From: Rheinheimera sp.
Lineage (GTDB): Bacteria; Pseudomonadota; Gammaproteobacteria; Enterobacterales; Alteromonadaceae
DNA: 64,000 nt
Reading direction: 5' to 3'
Assembly (NCBI GenBank): GCA_003543135.1
Contig: DPJG01000027.1
Location: 62,001-126,000 of the forward strand
Shown here: piece by piece, positions 35,483 to 43,989 of the stretch
Layout: every line of letters starts with the position of its first letter
How positions within the stretch are numbered: position 1 is the first letter of the stretch
Position numbers and translations under genes: made by a program
The notes under the pieces: generated by a model
The model's input: only the letters and a program-made list of their open reading frames with translations
Database searches by the model: none
What the model was told of the DNA's origin: nothing

Positions 35483-35558
35483 GCCTGGACTCCTTTACTC
35501 ATGGCTTTATTCCTTTTTTCATGCCTGCGCGACTTGACTCATGGCTGTATGCCGGGGG
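35479..35558. repeat. Four-copy 20-bp periodic repeat at legC/legG junction
   Basis: TCATG(C/G)CT recurs at 35479, 35499, 35519 and 35539, exactly 20 bp apart. On the minus strand each unit gives GCCATGA or GGCATGA. The first encountered contains the legC stop TGA and the last contains the legG start ATG. Confidence 0.8.
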
Positions 35559-36699
35559 CGACCGAACTTGGCAGATTCACCAGACGTTTGGCCAGCCATT
35601 CACTGTGGCTAAGGCTACCGCGCGGGCAATCTTTATACATGGGTAAATGATGCATCAGCTCCCACACTGGTCTGGTCATAATGCCATGGTCATTGCTGTG
35701 TTTGAGGAGCTGCTGTTGTTGCTGCTCATCGGCACAAATCACGGCATTTAACCAATAGCTGGATTTGGCGTAAGCAGGCTCAGCGACAAACTGATAATCG
35801 CTGTCTTGCAAAAAGCTTTGGTATAACCCGGCTAAAGCTCTTTTATTGGCAAGATATGAAGGTAATTTTGTCAGTTGGGCACAGCCTAAAGCCGCATTTA
35901 AATTGGGCAGGCGAAAGTTAAAGGCCACTTCGTCATGAAAAAACTGATAAGGATGAGCGACCTTGGCGGTGGTGGTGACATGTTTACAATGTACCCCATC
36001 CTCTATCTGCTGACAGAGCACCATACCGCCGCCACCTGTGGTGATTATTTTATTGCCGTTAAAACTTAAAGCGCCAAAACGGCCAAAGGTGCCGGTGTGT
36101 TGGCCACGATAAAAAGAGCCCAGACTCTCGGCGGCATCTTCTATCAGTGGCAATTGCCATTCACTGCAAATAGCAACAATTTCATCAAGTTGCACCGGGT
36201 GACCAAAGGTGTGCATAGGCACAACAGCGCCAATTTTTTGACCTGTGCTGCGAAGTACAGTGTTGCCGGCTGAATTTTTGCCGCATTGTTCGGTTAAAAA
36301 CTGCTGCAGCGCATCCGGGCATAAGCCGAGACTAATGGGCGACACATCAACAAAAGCCGGTGTGGCCCCCAGAAAATGCACGGCATTACAGGTGGCGACA
36401 AAAGTCAGAGCCAGGGTGATCACAATATCACCCTGGCCCACACCAGCCAGATGTAATGCAGCCTGTAAGGCTGCTGTACCATTGACGGTGGCAACAGCGC
36501 GGCTGCTCTGGCAAAAAACGGCCATTTCTTGTTCAAACTGGTCAACAAAAGGGCCGACGCTGGAGACAAAAGTACTGTCTAAACAAGCCAGCAGGCTGGT
36601 TTTTTCCGCATCATTAAACTGTGGCGCATGGAGTGGAATAGGGCCTGTGCTTTGATAAATGTCGCGGATAAAATTCAGCAGCGCTTTTGTGCCTGTCAT
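35539..36699 (-). CDS. legC: Sugar aminotransferase LegC (DegT/DnrJ/EryC1 family)
   Basis: A 386-residue PLP-dependent aminotransferase. The PLP lysine lies in LSFNGNKIITTGGGG; the acid region IEDAAESLGSFY is typical of the family. LegC aminates the 4-keto sugar made by LegB. It begins at the last base of the legB stop (TAATG), so the two are coupled. The C-terminus ends at an unusual 20-bp repeat before legG. Confidence 0.88.
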   Translation of the reverse strand: MTGTKALLNFIRDIYQSTGPIPLHAPQFNDAEKTSLLACLDSTFVSSVGPFVDQFEQEMAVFCQSSRAVATVNGTAALQAALHLAGVGQGDIVITLALTFVATCNAVHFLGATPAFVDVSPISLGLCPDALQQFLTEQCGKNSAGNTVLRSTGQKIGAVVPMHTFGHPVQLDEIVAICSEWQLPLIEDAAESLGSFYRGQHTGTFGRFGALSFNGNKIITTGGGGMVLCQQIEDGVHCKHVTTTAKVAHPYQFFHDEVAFNFRLPNLNAALGCAQLTKLPSYLANKRALAGLYQSFLQDSDYQFVAEPAYAKSSYWLNAVICADEQQQQQLLKHSNDHGIMTRPVWELMHHLPMYKDCPRGSLSHSEWLAKRLVNLPSSVAPGIQP

Positions 36700-37886
36700 T
36701 ACATTTTTCCATCCAGATATTTGCCGGTGTCCTGATGCATAAAACCCGGTAAAGTGGCAATAAATAATTTGACTATATCGGCCTTGTGCCAGACAGGTTG
36801 AGCTTTGATCTGGTTTATTTGTTGGTAAAAGTGCATCAGCTGCTGCTGATTATCAGCTGCGCTCTGGTGCAGCACGCCAATCTGCTGATAACTGTGAAAA
36901 TCCGGACTGTCCTGTTGCTCGTAAAATTCTTCGGCTTCTTTTTCGCCCGTGGTATCCGACGGACTAAAGACACAAGGCCATTGCCCCTGGGCCGGCAGTG
37001 TGGCCATTAAAGCGCGTGCTTCTTGTTCTGTGCTGCAGAGCTTTGGCGTAAAGCCGTGGTTTTTCAGAAACTTCTCCGCAATGCTTGTCATGCTGATCAG
37101 CTGGCTTTCATCCAGTTTGGGGAAATACACATCGCGGTTCTGACCAAAACAGCAGGACATAATACAAAGCACTGCGGCTTCATGGTCGGTAATAAAATAA
37201 CGTCTGATATCGCTGGGGGCTGCTAAAGGCTGTTGTTTTTGCAGCCGTTTTTCAAAGCCATGCAATAAGGAACCGTCGGAGAATGCCACATTGGCAAAAC
37301 GGGCGGTGGAGATGTTGATTTGGTCGCTGTAGCTTGCCAGCACCAGCTCCATAATACGTTTGGAGGCGCCCATCATATTGACCGGATTGGACGCTTTGTC
37401 GGTCGACACACAAAAGTATTTTTTAACACCGGCCTGCACCGACTGACGCAAGGTTTTTTCGGTGTTCAGAATATTCACGTCAATCATCCGCATCAGCGTA
37501 AAAACGTCTTTTTCGCTTCGCACATGTTTCAGCGCCGACAGGTTCAGCACATAGTCGTATTTGCCGTCGCTGCTGATAAACCTGTCATAAGCCAAAGAAC
37601 CGATATCAAGCGCCAGCGCCTGAAAATCAGCTGGGAAAATGTCAAAGCTGCTACGCAGGTCACGCACCAGCTCAACCAGATTATTCTCACTGAGATCAAC
37701 CAGATGTAGCTTGGCAGGTCCGTAACTCATCAAAAGCCGTGTGACGGCCTGGCCAATAGAGCCGGCGGCACCTAACACCAGACAGGATGAATTGCCAAGC
37801 AGGCTGCACAGTTTGTGATGATGGGCCTGTAAATCGTCGTCCAACATTTCAGATGGGCGGCCTAAATACTGTAAGACATTTTCCAT
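36699..37886 (-). CDS. legB: Nucleotide-sugar 4,6-dehydratase LegB
   Basis: A 395-residue extended SDR dehydratase of the FlaA1/PglF/LegB type. The nucleotide-binding motif is VLGAAGSIGQAVTRLL and the active-site segment is STDKASNPVNMMGASKR, where Met replaces the usual Tyr of YxxxK, as in PglF-like enzymes. It makes the 4-keto-6-deoxy sugar that LegC aminates. It is the first gene of the nine-gene operon. I see no sigma-28 or sigma-54 site upstream; a housekeeping promoter near 37915-37950 is possible. Confidence 0.87.
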   Translation of the reverse strand: MENVLQYLGRPSEMLDDDLQAHHHKLCSLLGNSSCLVLGAAGSIGQAVTRLLMSYGPAKLHLVDLSENNLVELVRDLRSSFDIFPADFQALALDIGSLAYDRFISSDGKYDYVLNLSALKHVRSEKDVFTLMRMIDVNILNTEKTLRQSVQAGVKKYFCVSTDKASNPVNMMGASKRIMELVLASYSDQINISTARFANVAFSDGSLLHGFEKRLQKQQPLAAPSDIRRYFITDHEAAVLCIMSCCFGQNRDVYFPKLDESQLISMTSIAEKFLKNHGFTPKLCSTEQEARALMATLPAQGQWPCVFSPSDTTGEKEAEEFYEQQDSPDFHSYQQIGVLHQSAADNQQQLMHFYQQINQIKAQPVWHKADIVKLFIATLPGFMHQDTGKYLDGKM

Positions 37887-38040
37887 AAAGCACTGACTTT
37901 TGGTTATTTGATTTTAAATCAGTCTATTAGAAAACTTATCAGGCGACAAACCCAAGCGCTGAAATCACTGCTGAGCTCAAGCGGGCGAAGTTGAACCGCG
38001 GGATTAGACAAAGTGTTTGTCAGAGGCTGCGGACAGGCCG

Positions 38041-38069
38041 TGGAACATCAGGTCAATGCGGCATATACT
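38041..38069 (+). promoter_or_regulatory. Possible sigma-70-type promoter of third flagellin
   Basis: TGGAAC, 17 bases, TATACT: a good -10 with a weak -35, about 33 bp before the GTG start. No sigma-28 or sigma-54 match was found in 37887-38102. Confidence 0.35.
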
Positions 38070-38102
38070 AAAACTCCCACTGCCGGAAAAAGGTAAGTTG
38101 CC

Positions 38103-38897
38103 GTGAAAATTAACACCAATATTGCTGCCGAGCCGCTCAGACAAAGCAAGATAGATTCAGACAATCTGCTCAAACAATTGGCCAGTGCCAGAAGAGTCAA
38201 CAGTGCCGCCGACGACGCTGCAGGTTTACAAATCATTGACCGGTTAACGGCGCAGGCCAACAGTGCCAGTCAGGGCATGCGCAATTTGTATGACGGTATA
38301 TCGCTGGCGAATGTGGCTGAGCAGACGCTTGCCGGCGTCAGTGATGGTTTAGCTGAGCTTGATAGTCTGACAGTACAGGCCGGCAACGGTGCTCTGACCG
38401 ATGCCGATCGTGCCGCCATTGCAGAGCAAGCTGCGCAAATCAGCAAGTCGATGCAACAACAAATCGACAACAGCAGTTTTGCCGGTGTGAAGCTGTTTGC
38501 CGAAGAGAAACAACTTGCCTTTAGCAGTGGCGATACGATTTTGAACCTGAAAACGCCGGGGCTTGACGGTGTGGTCAGTGGCAATGGTTTGGCTGCTATT
38601 GATTTTAATACGGAAGCTGGCCGTAGTGCGGCGCAAAATAGTATCCAAAGCCTGAGTAAAACAGTCAATGCCGCCAGGGCAGACTTAGGCGCAGGTGTGA
38701 ATACCTTTGCTGGCGCCGCACGTGGCCTTGCCAGCGCCAATGAAAATGTTAATGCCGCCCGCAGCCGGATTGAAGATTTGGATTATGCCAGTGCTGTGTC
38801 ACAGCAGGTCGCTAACGGAATAAAGGAACAAGCTGCTGTTGCAGTGAGCATCCAAGGCCGGATTTCTGCCGAACAGTCATTGAAATTATTAGCATAA
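38103..38897 (+). CDS. Short divergent flagellin (third flagellin)
   Basis: A 264-residue flagellin-family protein, about 65 residues shorter than the two major flagellins. It keeps the N-terminal ARRVNSAADDAAGLQIIDRL and the C-terminal NAARSRIEDLDYASAVSQQV regions. It has almost no central domain and ends SLKLLA instead of the usual ALSLL. The GTG start has AGGT 9 bp upstream. It lies alone between the divergent leg operon and flrA, closed by its own strong terminator. It could be a minor filament subunit or a regulatory or secreted flagellin homologue; function is unknown. Confidence 0.85.
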   Translation: MKINTNIAAEPLRQSKIDSDNLLKQLASARRVNSAADDAAGLQIIDRLTAQANSASQGMRNLYDGISLANVAEQTLAGVSDGLAELDSLTVQAGNGALTDADRAAIAEQAAQISKSMQQQIDNSSFAGVKLFAEEKQLAFSSGDTILNLKTPGLDGVVSGNGLAAIDFNTEAGRSAAQNSIQSLSKTVNAARADLGAGVNTFAGAARGLASANENVNAARSRIEDLDYASAVSQQVANGIKEQAAVAVSIQGRISAEQSLKLLA

Positions 38898-38926
38898 TTG
38901 CTTTTGCTGAAGTACCAGTCACCACC

Positions 38927-38968
38927 AAACGCTAATTTTTTGACACTAGCGTCAAAAAATTAGCGTTT
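38927..38968. terminator. Strong terminator after third flagellin
   Basis: A perfect 18-bp stem (AAACGCTAATTTTTTGAC and its complement) with loop ACTAGC and a short T tract. It insulates the flagellin from flrA. Confidence 0.85.
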
Positions 38969-38972
38969 TACC

Positions 38973-39000
38973 TTGCAAGCCTGCAATGCCTTTGTAAGAA
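38973..39000 (+). promoter_or_regulatory. Possible sigma-70-type promoter of flrA
   Basis: TTGCAA, 16 bases, TAAGAA, 31 bp before the flrA ATG and just after a strong terminator. A housekeeping-type promoter is expected for the master regulator. Confidence 0.35.
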
Positions 39001-39030
39001 TGAAAAAAAAGCAAAGAGCAGTGCCGCGCC

Positions 39031-40485
39031 ATGACCCCGAAGCTTTATATTCTTGATCAGCAGGAACAACGTGCCCAGCGTCTGAGTATTATTCTGACTT
39101 TTGTGGCAGAGCCGCATCAGCTGGTCAGTGAAACCGAACTACAACAAGCGCTGGCGACCGACGCGAAAGCCGTAGTACTACTGGGCGCGCTCACCAGTCA
39201 GCGGCATGAGCAGCTGATAGAACAATATCCGCAAGCGGCGTTTTTACTGCTGGGCGAAACCTTAAAATCTTTGCTTAAACACGCCAATGTGGTTGGTTTG
39301 CTGACCGAACCTTTTGCTTATGCATCTCTTACCCAGCACCTGCGCGATTGTCAGGAATATCACAGATTGTTACCAGGCCAGCGCCAGCACGAAGTGCAGG
39401 CCCGTTTTGTCGGTATGGTTGGCTTGTCACCACAAATGCAGCAGGTGCGTTTTTTAATTCAGCAGGTGGCAAGAACAGATGCCAATGTGCTGATTTTGGG
39501 GGAGTCCGGCACCGGCAAAGAGGTGGTGGCACGCAATATTCATGTGTTGTCGCATCGCAGTGAAGGGCCTTTTGTGCCTATTAACTGTGGTGCTATTCCG
39601 GCAGAGCTGTTGGAAAGTGAGTTGTTTGGCCATGAAAAAGGCGCTTTTACCGGTGCTATTTCTACCCGCAAAGGCCGTTTTGAACTGGCGCAGGGGGGCA
39701 CACTGTTTTTAGACGAAATTGGTGATATGCCACTGCCGATGCAGGTGAAATTACTGCGGGTGTTGCAGGAACGCACCTACGAGCGGGTTGGCGGTAGTCA
39801 GCCGATTAAAGCTGATGTGCGTATTATTGCAGCTACCCACCGTCAGCTCGAAGATATGATTAGTGATGGCCGCTTTCGGGAAGATTTATTTTACCGGCTC
39901 AATGTGTTCCCTATTGAAACTCCTGCACTGAAAGAACGTGCTGAAGATCTGCCTTTGTTATTGCAGGAATTACAGCATAGGCTGGAGCAGCAGGGCCAGG
40001 CAGCCATTAAATTTACCGAAAGAGCCATTGCCAGCCTGAAGTTGCATCCCTGGCCGGGCAACGTGCGGGAACTGGCTAATCTGGTGGAAAGGTTAAGCAT
40101 TATGTATCCGCAGCAGGTGATTGATGTGGCCGAGTTGCCGCAAAAATACCGTCACCTCGATGTGGAAACCTATGTGCCACATTACCCTGAAGCGCTGCAG
40201 GAAAGAGACGCCATTAACGAGCTGTTCCAGTTTGACCAGGACGAGGATGACAGTGCAGCTGAATTTGGCCCGGCACAAAGTTCAATTGAGCAGTTGCCGG
40301 ATGAAGGTCTGGATTTAAAACAATTCCTGGCCGATCTGGAAATTTCTTTGATAAGCCAGGCGCTGGAACGACACGATTATGTGGTGGCCAGAGCTGCCGA
40401 TATTTTATGTTTACGCCGCACCACTTTAGTGGAAAAAATGCGCAAATATAATCTGGTGCGTGACGAGCTGAACACCGAAGAATAA
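39031..40485 (+). CDS. flrA: Flagellar master regulator FlrA/FleQ (sigma-54 activator)
   Basis: A 484-residue enhancer-binding protein. It has an N-terminal FleQ-type domain (about 1-125) and a central AAA+ domain with Walker A GESGTGKE (about 157-164), the sigma-54 contact loop GAFTGA (about 205) and [10 protein letters not shown]. The C-terminal helix-turn-helix is [20 protein letters not shown]. FlrA starts the flagellar cascade by activating flrBC and other early sigma-54 promoters. It is the first gene of the flrA, flrB, flrC block, and flrB has a sigma-54 promoter as expected. Confidence 0.93.
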   Translation: MTPKLYILDQQEQRAQRLSIILTFVAEPHQLVSETELQQALATDAKAVVLLGALTSQRHEQLIEQYPQAAFLLLGETLKSLLKHANVVGLLTEPFAYASLTQHLRDCQEYHRLLPGQRQHEVQARFVGMVGLSPQMQQVRFLIQQVARTDANVLILGESGTGKEVVARNIHVLSHRSEGPFVPINCGAIPAELLESELFGHEKGAFTGAISTRKGRFELAQGGTLFLDEIGDMPLPMQVKLLRVLQERTYERVGGSQPIKADVRIIAATHRQLEDMISDGRFREDLFYRLNVFPIETPALKERAEDLPLLLQELQHRLEQQGQAAIKFTERAIASLKLHPWPGNVRELANLVERLSIMYPQQVIDVAELPQKYRHLDVETYVPHYPEALQERDAINELFQFDQDEDDSAAEFGPAQSSIEQLPDEGLDLKQFLADLEISLISQALERHDYVVARAADILCLRRTTLVEKMRKYNLVRDELNTEE

Positions 40486-40550
40486 CCGGCTTGTCAAATT
40501 TTTGGCTGGCATTTTTTGTTGTAACATCCTGAAAGTAATCTTTATTTTTA

Positions 40551-40569
40551 ATGGCACGCTTTGTGCTTT
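40551..40569 (+). promoter_or_regulatory. Sigma-54 promoter of flrBC
   Basis: TGGCACGCTTTGTGCT has GG at 40553-40554, ten bases, then GC at 40565-40566: near-perfect. It lies 38 bp upstream of flrB and is the expected FlrA target. Confidence 0.88.
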
Positions 40570-40603
40570 ACCCCGTTAGTATTTTTATCTGACGGGGACT
40601 TGT

Positions 40604-41941
40604 ATGCAAAGCATCGCTTTTGTTGCCAAAGCCAGCAAAACGCCGCGCCGCACTGTTGTGCCAACGCCGTTATTTGAGCTGGTTTGCGCTGACCATACCG
40701 ACAGTGCCAACTTAGTGCCGGCCAGTGCACTGTTTGCCGCCAACGCGGCCAATAGCGCTGCAGGCAGGTCTGACCGCGGCAAACCACAAGCAAAGCAGGG
40801 CAGTATAGTCACAGCCTTGTTTCCTCAGACCTTATATCAGGCGGCTGCCGGCCTTACATCGGCCGCGCCTTTATTGACTGACTTAACCTCAATACCAAGC
40901 CCCCCTTCGGCGCAGCTGCAGGAACTAAAACGGCTGCAACATATTCTGCAGGCCTTGCCAACAGGTGTGGTGGTACTTGATAGCAAGGGTTATGTGCAGC
41001 ATGCCAATCCGGTTGCTATTGAAATGTTGGGCGAGCCTTTGATCTGGCAACGCTGGCTGGATGTGATCACCCGCAGTTTCCGGCCACGCAGTGATGATGG
41101 CCTCGAGGTGTCGTTACATGATGGTCGTCGTGTGCAGTTGGCGATCAGTGCGCTGGAAGACGGCGCTGGTCAGCTCATAGTGCTGACCGACTTAACCGAA
41201 ACCCGTCAGTTACAAAGCCGTATTGCCCATCTGCAACGTTTGTCGTCGCTTGGCAAAATGATGGCGTCACTGGCACATCAAATCCGCACGCCGTTATCCA
41301 GTGCCATGTTGTATGCGCAGAATCTGTGCAGTCAGAAAATTGCCCCAACAGCCCGGCTGCAATTTCAGCAAAAACTATTAAACCGGTTGCAGGATTTAGA
41401 GCAACAGGTCAACGATCTTTTGCTGTTTGCCCGCTCCGGTCGCGAACAGCAGGTGGCGCCTTTGTCGTTGCAGCAGCTGTTAAACGAAGTGCATAACTCA
41501 GTGGAAACCCTGGTGCAGCAAGAGCAGGGCAATATTGAGCTACAGCTGCCAGAGCCGGATCTGCTGATCCTGGGCAACCACACCGCACTTTCTGGCGCCA
41601 TGGCCAATCTCATTCAGAATGCGCTGCAACACGCAGGCCCAGGTGCCCGTATTCAGTTGTCAGCACTGCCAGGCCCCGATGGCAAACAGGTGCTGCTGGC
41701 GGTAGAAGACTCAGGCCCTGGTGTGCCCAGGGCGCTGCAACAACAAATTTTTGAACCCTTTTTTACCACCCGCCCAAGTGGCACAGGCCTTGGCCTTGCG
41801 GTAGTGCAGGCGGTTGCCCATTCCCATCACGGCTCAGTGCGCTGTGTGGATGGCAAAGCCGGTGGTGCCAGATTTGAAATGATTTTGCCGGTATTGCCAG
41901 CCACAGCCGCAGTGCAATCAGGCCAACAGGAGGAGTTATAA
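40604..41941 (+). CDS. flrB: Flagellar sensor kinase FlrB/FleS
   Basis: A 445-residue histidine kinase without transmembrane segments. The N-terminus (about 1-100) is of unknown fold, followed by a PAS domain (about 110-195; LPTGVVVLDSKGYVQHANPV). The HisKA domain has His225 in MASLAHQIRTPLS. The ATPase domain shows the N box (MANLIQNALQHA) and G boxes (VEDSGPGVP, GTGLGLAVVQ). It phosphorylates FlrC. The stop is 1 bp before flrC, so the pair is coupled. Confidence 0.93.
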   Translation: MQSIAFVAKASKTPRRTVVPTPLFELVCADHTDSANLVPASALFAANAANSAAGRSDRGKPQAKQGSIVTALFPQTLYQAAAGLTSAAPLLTDLTSIPSPPSAQLQELKRLQHILQALPTGVVVLDSKGYVQHANPVAIEMLGEPLIWQRWLDVITRSFRPRSDDGLEVSLHDGRRVQLAISALEDGAGQLIVLTDLTETRQLQSRIAHLQRLSSLGKMMASLAHQIRTPLSSAMLYAQNLCSQKIAPTARLQFQQKLLNRLQDLEQQVNDLLLFARSGREQQVAPLSLQQLLNEVHNSVETLVQQEQGNIELQLPEPDLLILGNHTALSGAMANLIQNALQHAGPGARIQLSALPGPDGKQVLLAVEDSGPGVPRALQQQIFEPFFTTRPSGTGLGLAVVQAVAHSHHGSVRCVDGKAGGARFEMILPVLPATAAVQSGQQEEL

Positions 41942-41942
41942 A

Positions 41943-43304
41943 ATGCAACAGACTAAAATTCTGGTGGTGGAAGATGACGCCGGTTTACGCGAAGCACTTT
42001 GTGACACCTTGCTGCTGGCGCAATATCAGGTGATTGCCGCTGACAGTGCCGAGCAGGCCATGCAGCTGCTCAAACAGCATAAAATCCGCCTGGTGGTCAG
42101 CGATGTGCAGATGCAGGGCATGTCGGGTCTGGATTTATTAAAATCAGTGAAGCTGAATTATCCGAATCTACCCGTGCTGATGATGACGGCTTATGCCACA
42201 GTCAATGATGCAGTGCAGGCCATCCGGTTGGGTGCTGTGGATTATCTGGCCAAACCCTTTTCACCGGAAGTGCTGGTCAATACTGTCGGCCGTTATGTGC
42301 AAAGTGACGAAACGCCGGCTTTTGAGCCTATTGTGGCAGCGCCTGTCAGTCAGCAGTTGGTAAAACTGGCCGCCAAAGTGGCGCGTTCTGATGCCAGTGT
42401 GATGGTGCTAGGCCCAAGCGGTTCAGGCAAAGAAGTGCTGGCGCGTTATATCCACCAGCAATCACCGCGCCACGACGGCCCTTTTATTGCCATTAACTGC
42501 GCCGCCATTCCGGAAAATATGCTCGAATCCACTTTATTTGGTTATGAAAAAGGTGCTTTTACCGGCGCTATTGCCGCTTGCCCGGGCAAGTTTGAACAGG
42601 CACAACAAGGCACTATATTGCTCGATGAAATCAGCGAAATGGATTTAAACCTGCAGGCCAAGTTATTAAGGGTATTGCAGGAACGGGAAGTGGAGCGGTT
42701 AGGCTCGCGCAAAACCATCAAGCTGGATGTGCGGGTGATTGCCACCAGTAACCGCGATTTACGCCAGACAGTGGCGCAGGGGCTGTTCCGTGAAGATTTA
42801 TTTTACCGGCTCAATGTGTTCCCGCTGACCTGGCCGGCGCTGGCCGACAGGCCGGAGGATATTCTGCCTTTGTGCCGGCATTTACTGGAGCGCCATTGCC
42901 AGCAGGCAGGCACGGCCACACCAGAGCTGACACCAACAGCACAACGTAAGTTGTTGCAGCACAACTGGCCTGGCAATGTGCGGGAGCTGGATAACGTGAT
43001 GCAAAGGGCGCTGATAGTGCACAATGCAGCGGAAATTACCGCAGATGATATTTTGCTTGAATCCACTGAATTTAGCAGTCAGTTCCAGGAACCGGCGCCG
43101 GTTGCTGTAGCTGCTGGCAACGATCCTGATTTAAGTTTATTTAAATCAGGGGTGTATGAGCAGGAACATCGTATTATTCTGGAAACGATGAAAGCCTGTG
43201 CCAACAGACGCAAGGAAGTTGCAGAGAAACTTGGTATCAGCGCCCGTACTTTAAGGTACAAACTGGCGCGGATGCGCGAGTCAGGTATTCAGTTACCAGC
43301 CTGA
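41943..43304 (+). CDS. flrC: Flagellar response regulator FlrC/FleR
   Basis: A 453-residue NtrC-family regulator. It has a receiver domain with Asp11, Asp12 and phospho-acceptor Asp54 (VVSDVQMQG), an AAA+ domain with Walker A GPSGSGKE (about 157) and GAFTGA, and a C-terminal HTH (RKEVAEKLGISARTLRYKLA). With sigma-54 it drives the hook-basal body promoters. Targets in this window probably include the sites before flgT, flgP, flgB, flgF, fliE and flhA. A terminator follows. Confidence 0.94.
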   Translation: MQQTKILVVEDDAGLREALCDTLLLAQYQVIAADSAEQAMQLLKQHKIRLVVSDVQMQGMSGLDLLKSVKLNYPNLPVLMMTAYATVNDAVQAIRLGAVDYLAKPFSPEVLVNTVGRYVQSDETPAFEPIVAAPVSQQLVKLAAKVARSDASVMVLGPSGSGKEVLARYIHQQSPRHDGPFIAINCAAIPENMLESTLFGYEKGAFTGAIAACPGKFEQAQQGTILLDEISEMDLNLQAKLLRVLQEREVERLGSRKTIKLDVRVIATSNRDLRQTVAQGLFREDLFYRLNVFPLTWPALADRPEDILPLCRHLLERHCQQAGTATPELTPTAQRKLLQHNWPGNVRELDNVMQRALIVHNAAEITADDILLESTEFSSQFQEPAPVAVAAGNDPDLSLFKSGVYEQEHRIILETMKACANRRKEVAEKLGISARTLRYKLARMRESGIQLPA

Positions 43305-43322
43305 TATAACAGCAGCATAATG

Positions 43323-43348
43323 GCAGGGCCATCAGGCTCTGCTGTTTT
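43323..43348 (+). terminator. Terminator after flrC
   Basis: An 8-bp stem (GCAGGGCC/GGCTCTGC, one wobble), loop ATCA, then TGTTTT. The rest of 43349-43578 shows nothing recognisable. Confidence 0.65.
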
Positions 43349-43580
43349 GTGTTATGCCTTTTATCTGCAAAGATACGCACCTGGTGTTTTCTGCTGCGCT
43401 GGTTTTAGTCCGGTATTGGGCATTTGCAACCAGGGACATTTGCGTTAATGGTCCTGTGTTCGTCTGCTGCCTTTTGAATTGCCTATAGCAGCTTTAGTCT
43501 TTTGCCTCTGCTTTTCTATGGTGTCAGCATTTTGACATCACAGTTTACAGTTTAACTTATTGAATTAAAAAGATTAAATT

Positions 43581-43599
43581 GTGGCACATCTTGTGCTTA
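43581..43599 (+). promoter_or_regulatory. Sigma-54 promoter of fliE operon
   Basis: TGGCACATCTTGTGCT has GG at 43583-43584, ten bases, then GC at 43595-43596. It is about 49 bp before fliE and probably drives the fliE-to-fliJ run or beyond. Confidence 0.88.
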
Positions 43600-43644
43600 A
43601 TACTGGTATTCCGGCTTCAGGCTGTTGTTTACAGGTAATTAATC

Positions 43645-43980
43645 ATGGATATCAAAGGTGCCGCTTTATTTCAGGAAATGCAGGCTTATGCGCAGCAGGC
43701 CCGCAATTTATCCAACGACATTCAACCCCGTGATGTACAACTGAACAATACCAGTCAGTCTGAGTTTGGTGACCTGTTTAAGCAGGCACTGGATAACGTC
43801 AATGCGTTACAAAAAACATCCAATACGCTGGCCACAGCCGTTGAAATGGGCGATCCCAAAGTCTCGTTGGCTGAGGCGATGATTGCCGGGCAAAAATCGT
43901 CAGTGGCCTTTGAAGCCACTGTGCAGGTGCGCAATAAGCTGGTGGAAGCTTATAAAGAAATTATGGCGATGCCGGTGTAA
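43645..43980 (+). CDS. fliE: Basal body protein FliE
   Basis: A 111-residue protein linking the MS-ring to the rod. The conserved stretch SEFGDLFKQALDNVNALQKT and the C-terminal FEATVQVRNKLVEAYKEIM are diagnostic. It heads a long fli operon behind a near-consensus sigma-54 promoter. FliF follows 9 bp after the stop. Confidence 0.95.
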   Translation: MDIKGAALFQEMQAYAQQARNLSNDIQPRDVQLNNTSQSEFGDLFKQALDNVNALQKTSNTLATAVEMGDPKVSLAEAMIAGQKSSVAFEATVQVRNKLVEAYKEIMAMPV

Positions 43981-43989
43981 TAGGGGGGC

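Noticed and set aside
38060-38085. TAAAACTC...GCCGGAAA as a sigma-28 site for the third flagellin
   Set aside because: Only 9 bases separate TAAA and GCCG, against 15 in the consensus, and GATAA is absent.
40505-40522. TGGCATTTTTTGTTG as a second sigma-54 site for flrB
   Set aside because: No GC at the -12 position; the site at 40551-40569 is nearly perfect and closer to the gene.
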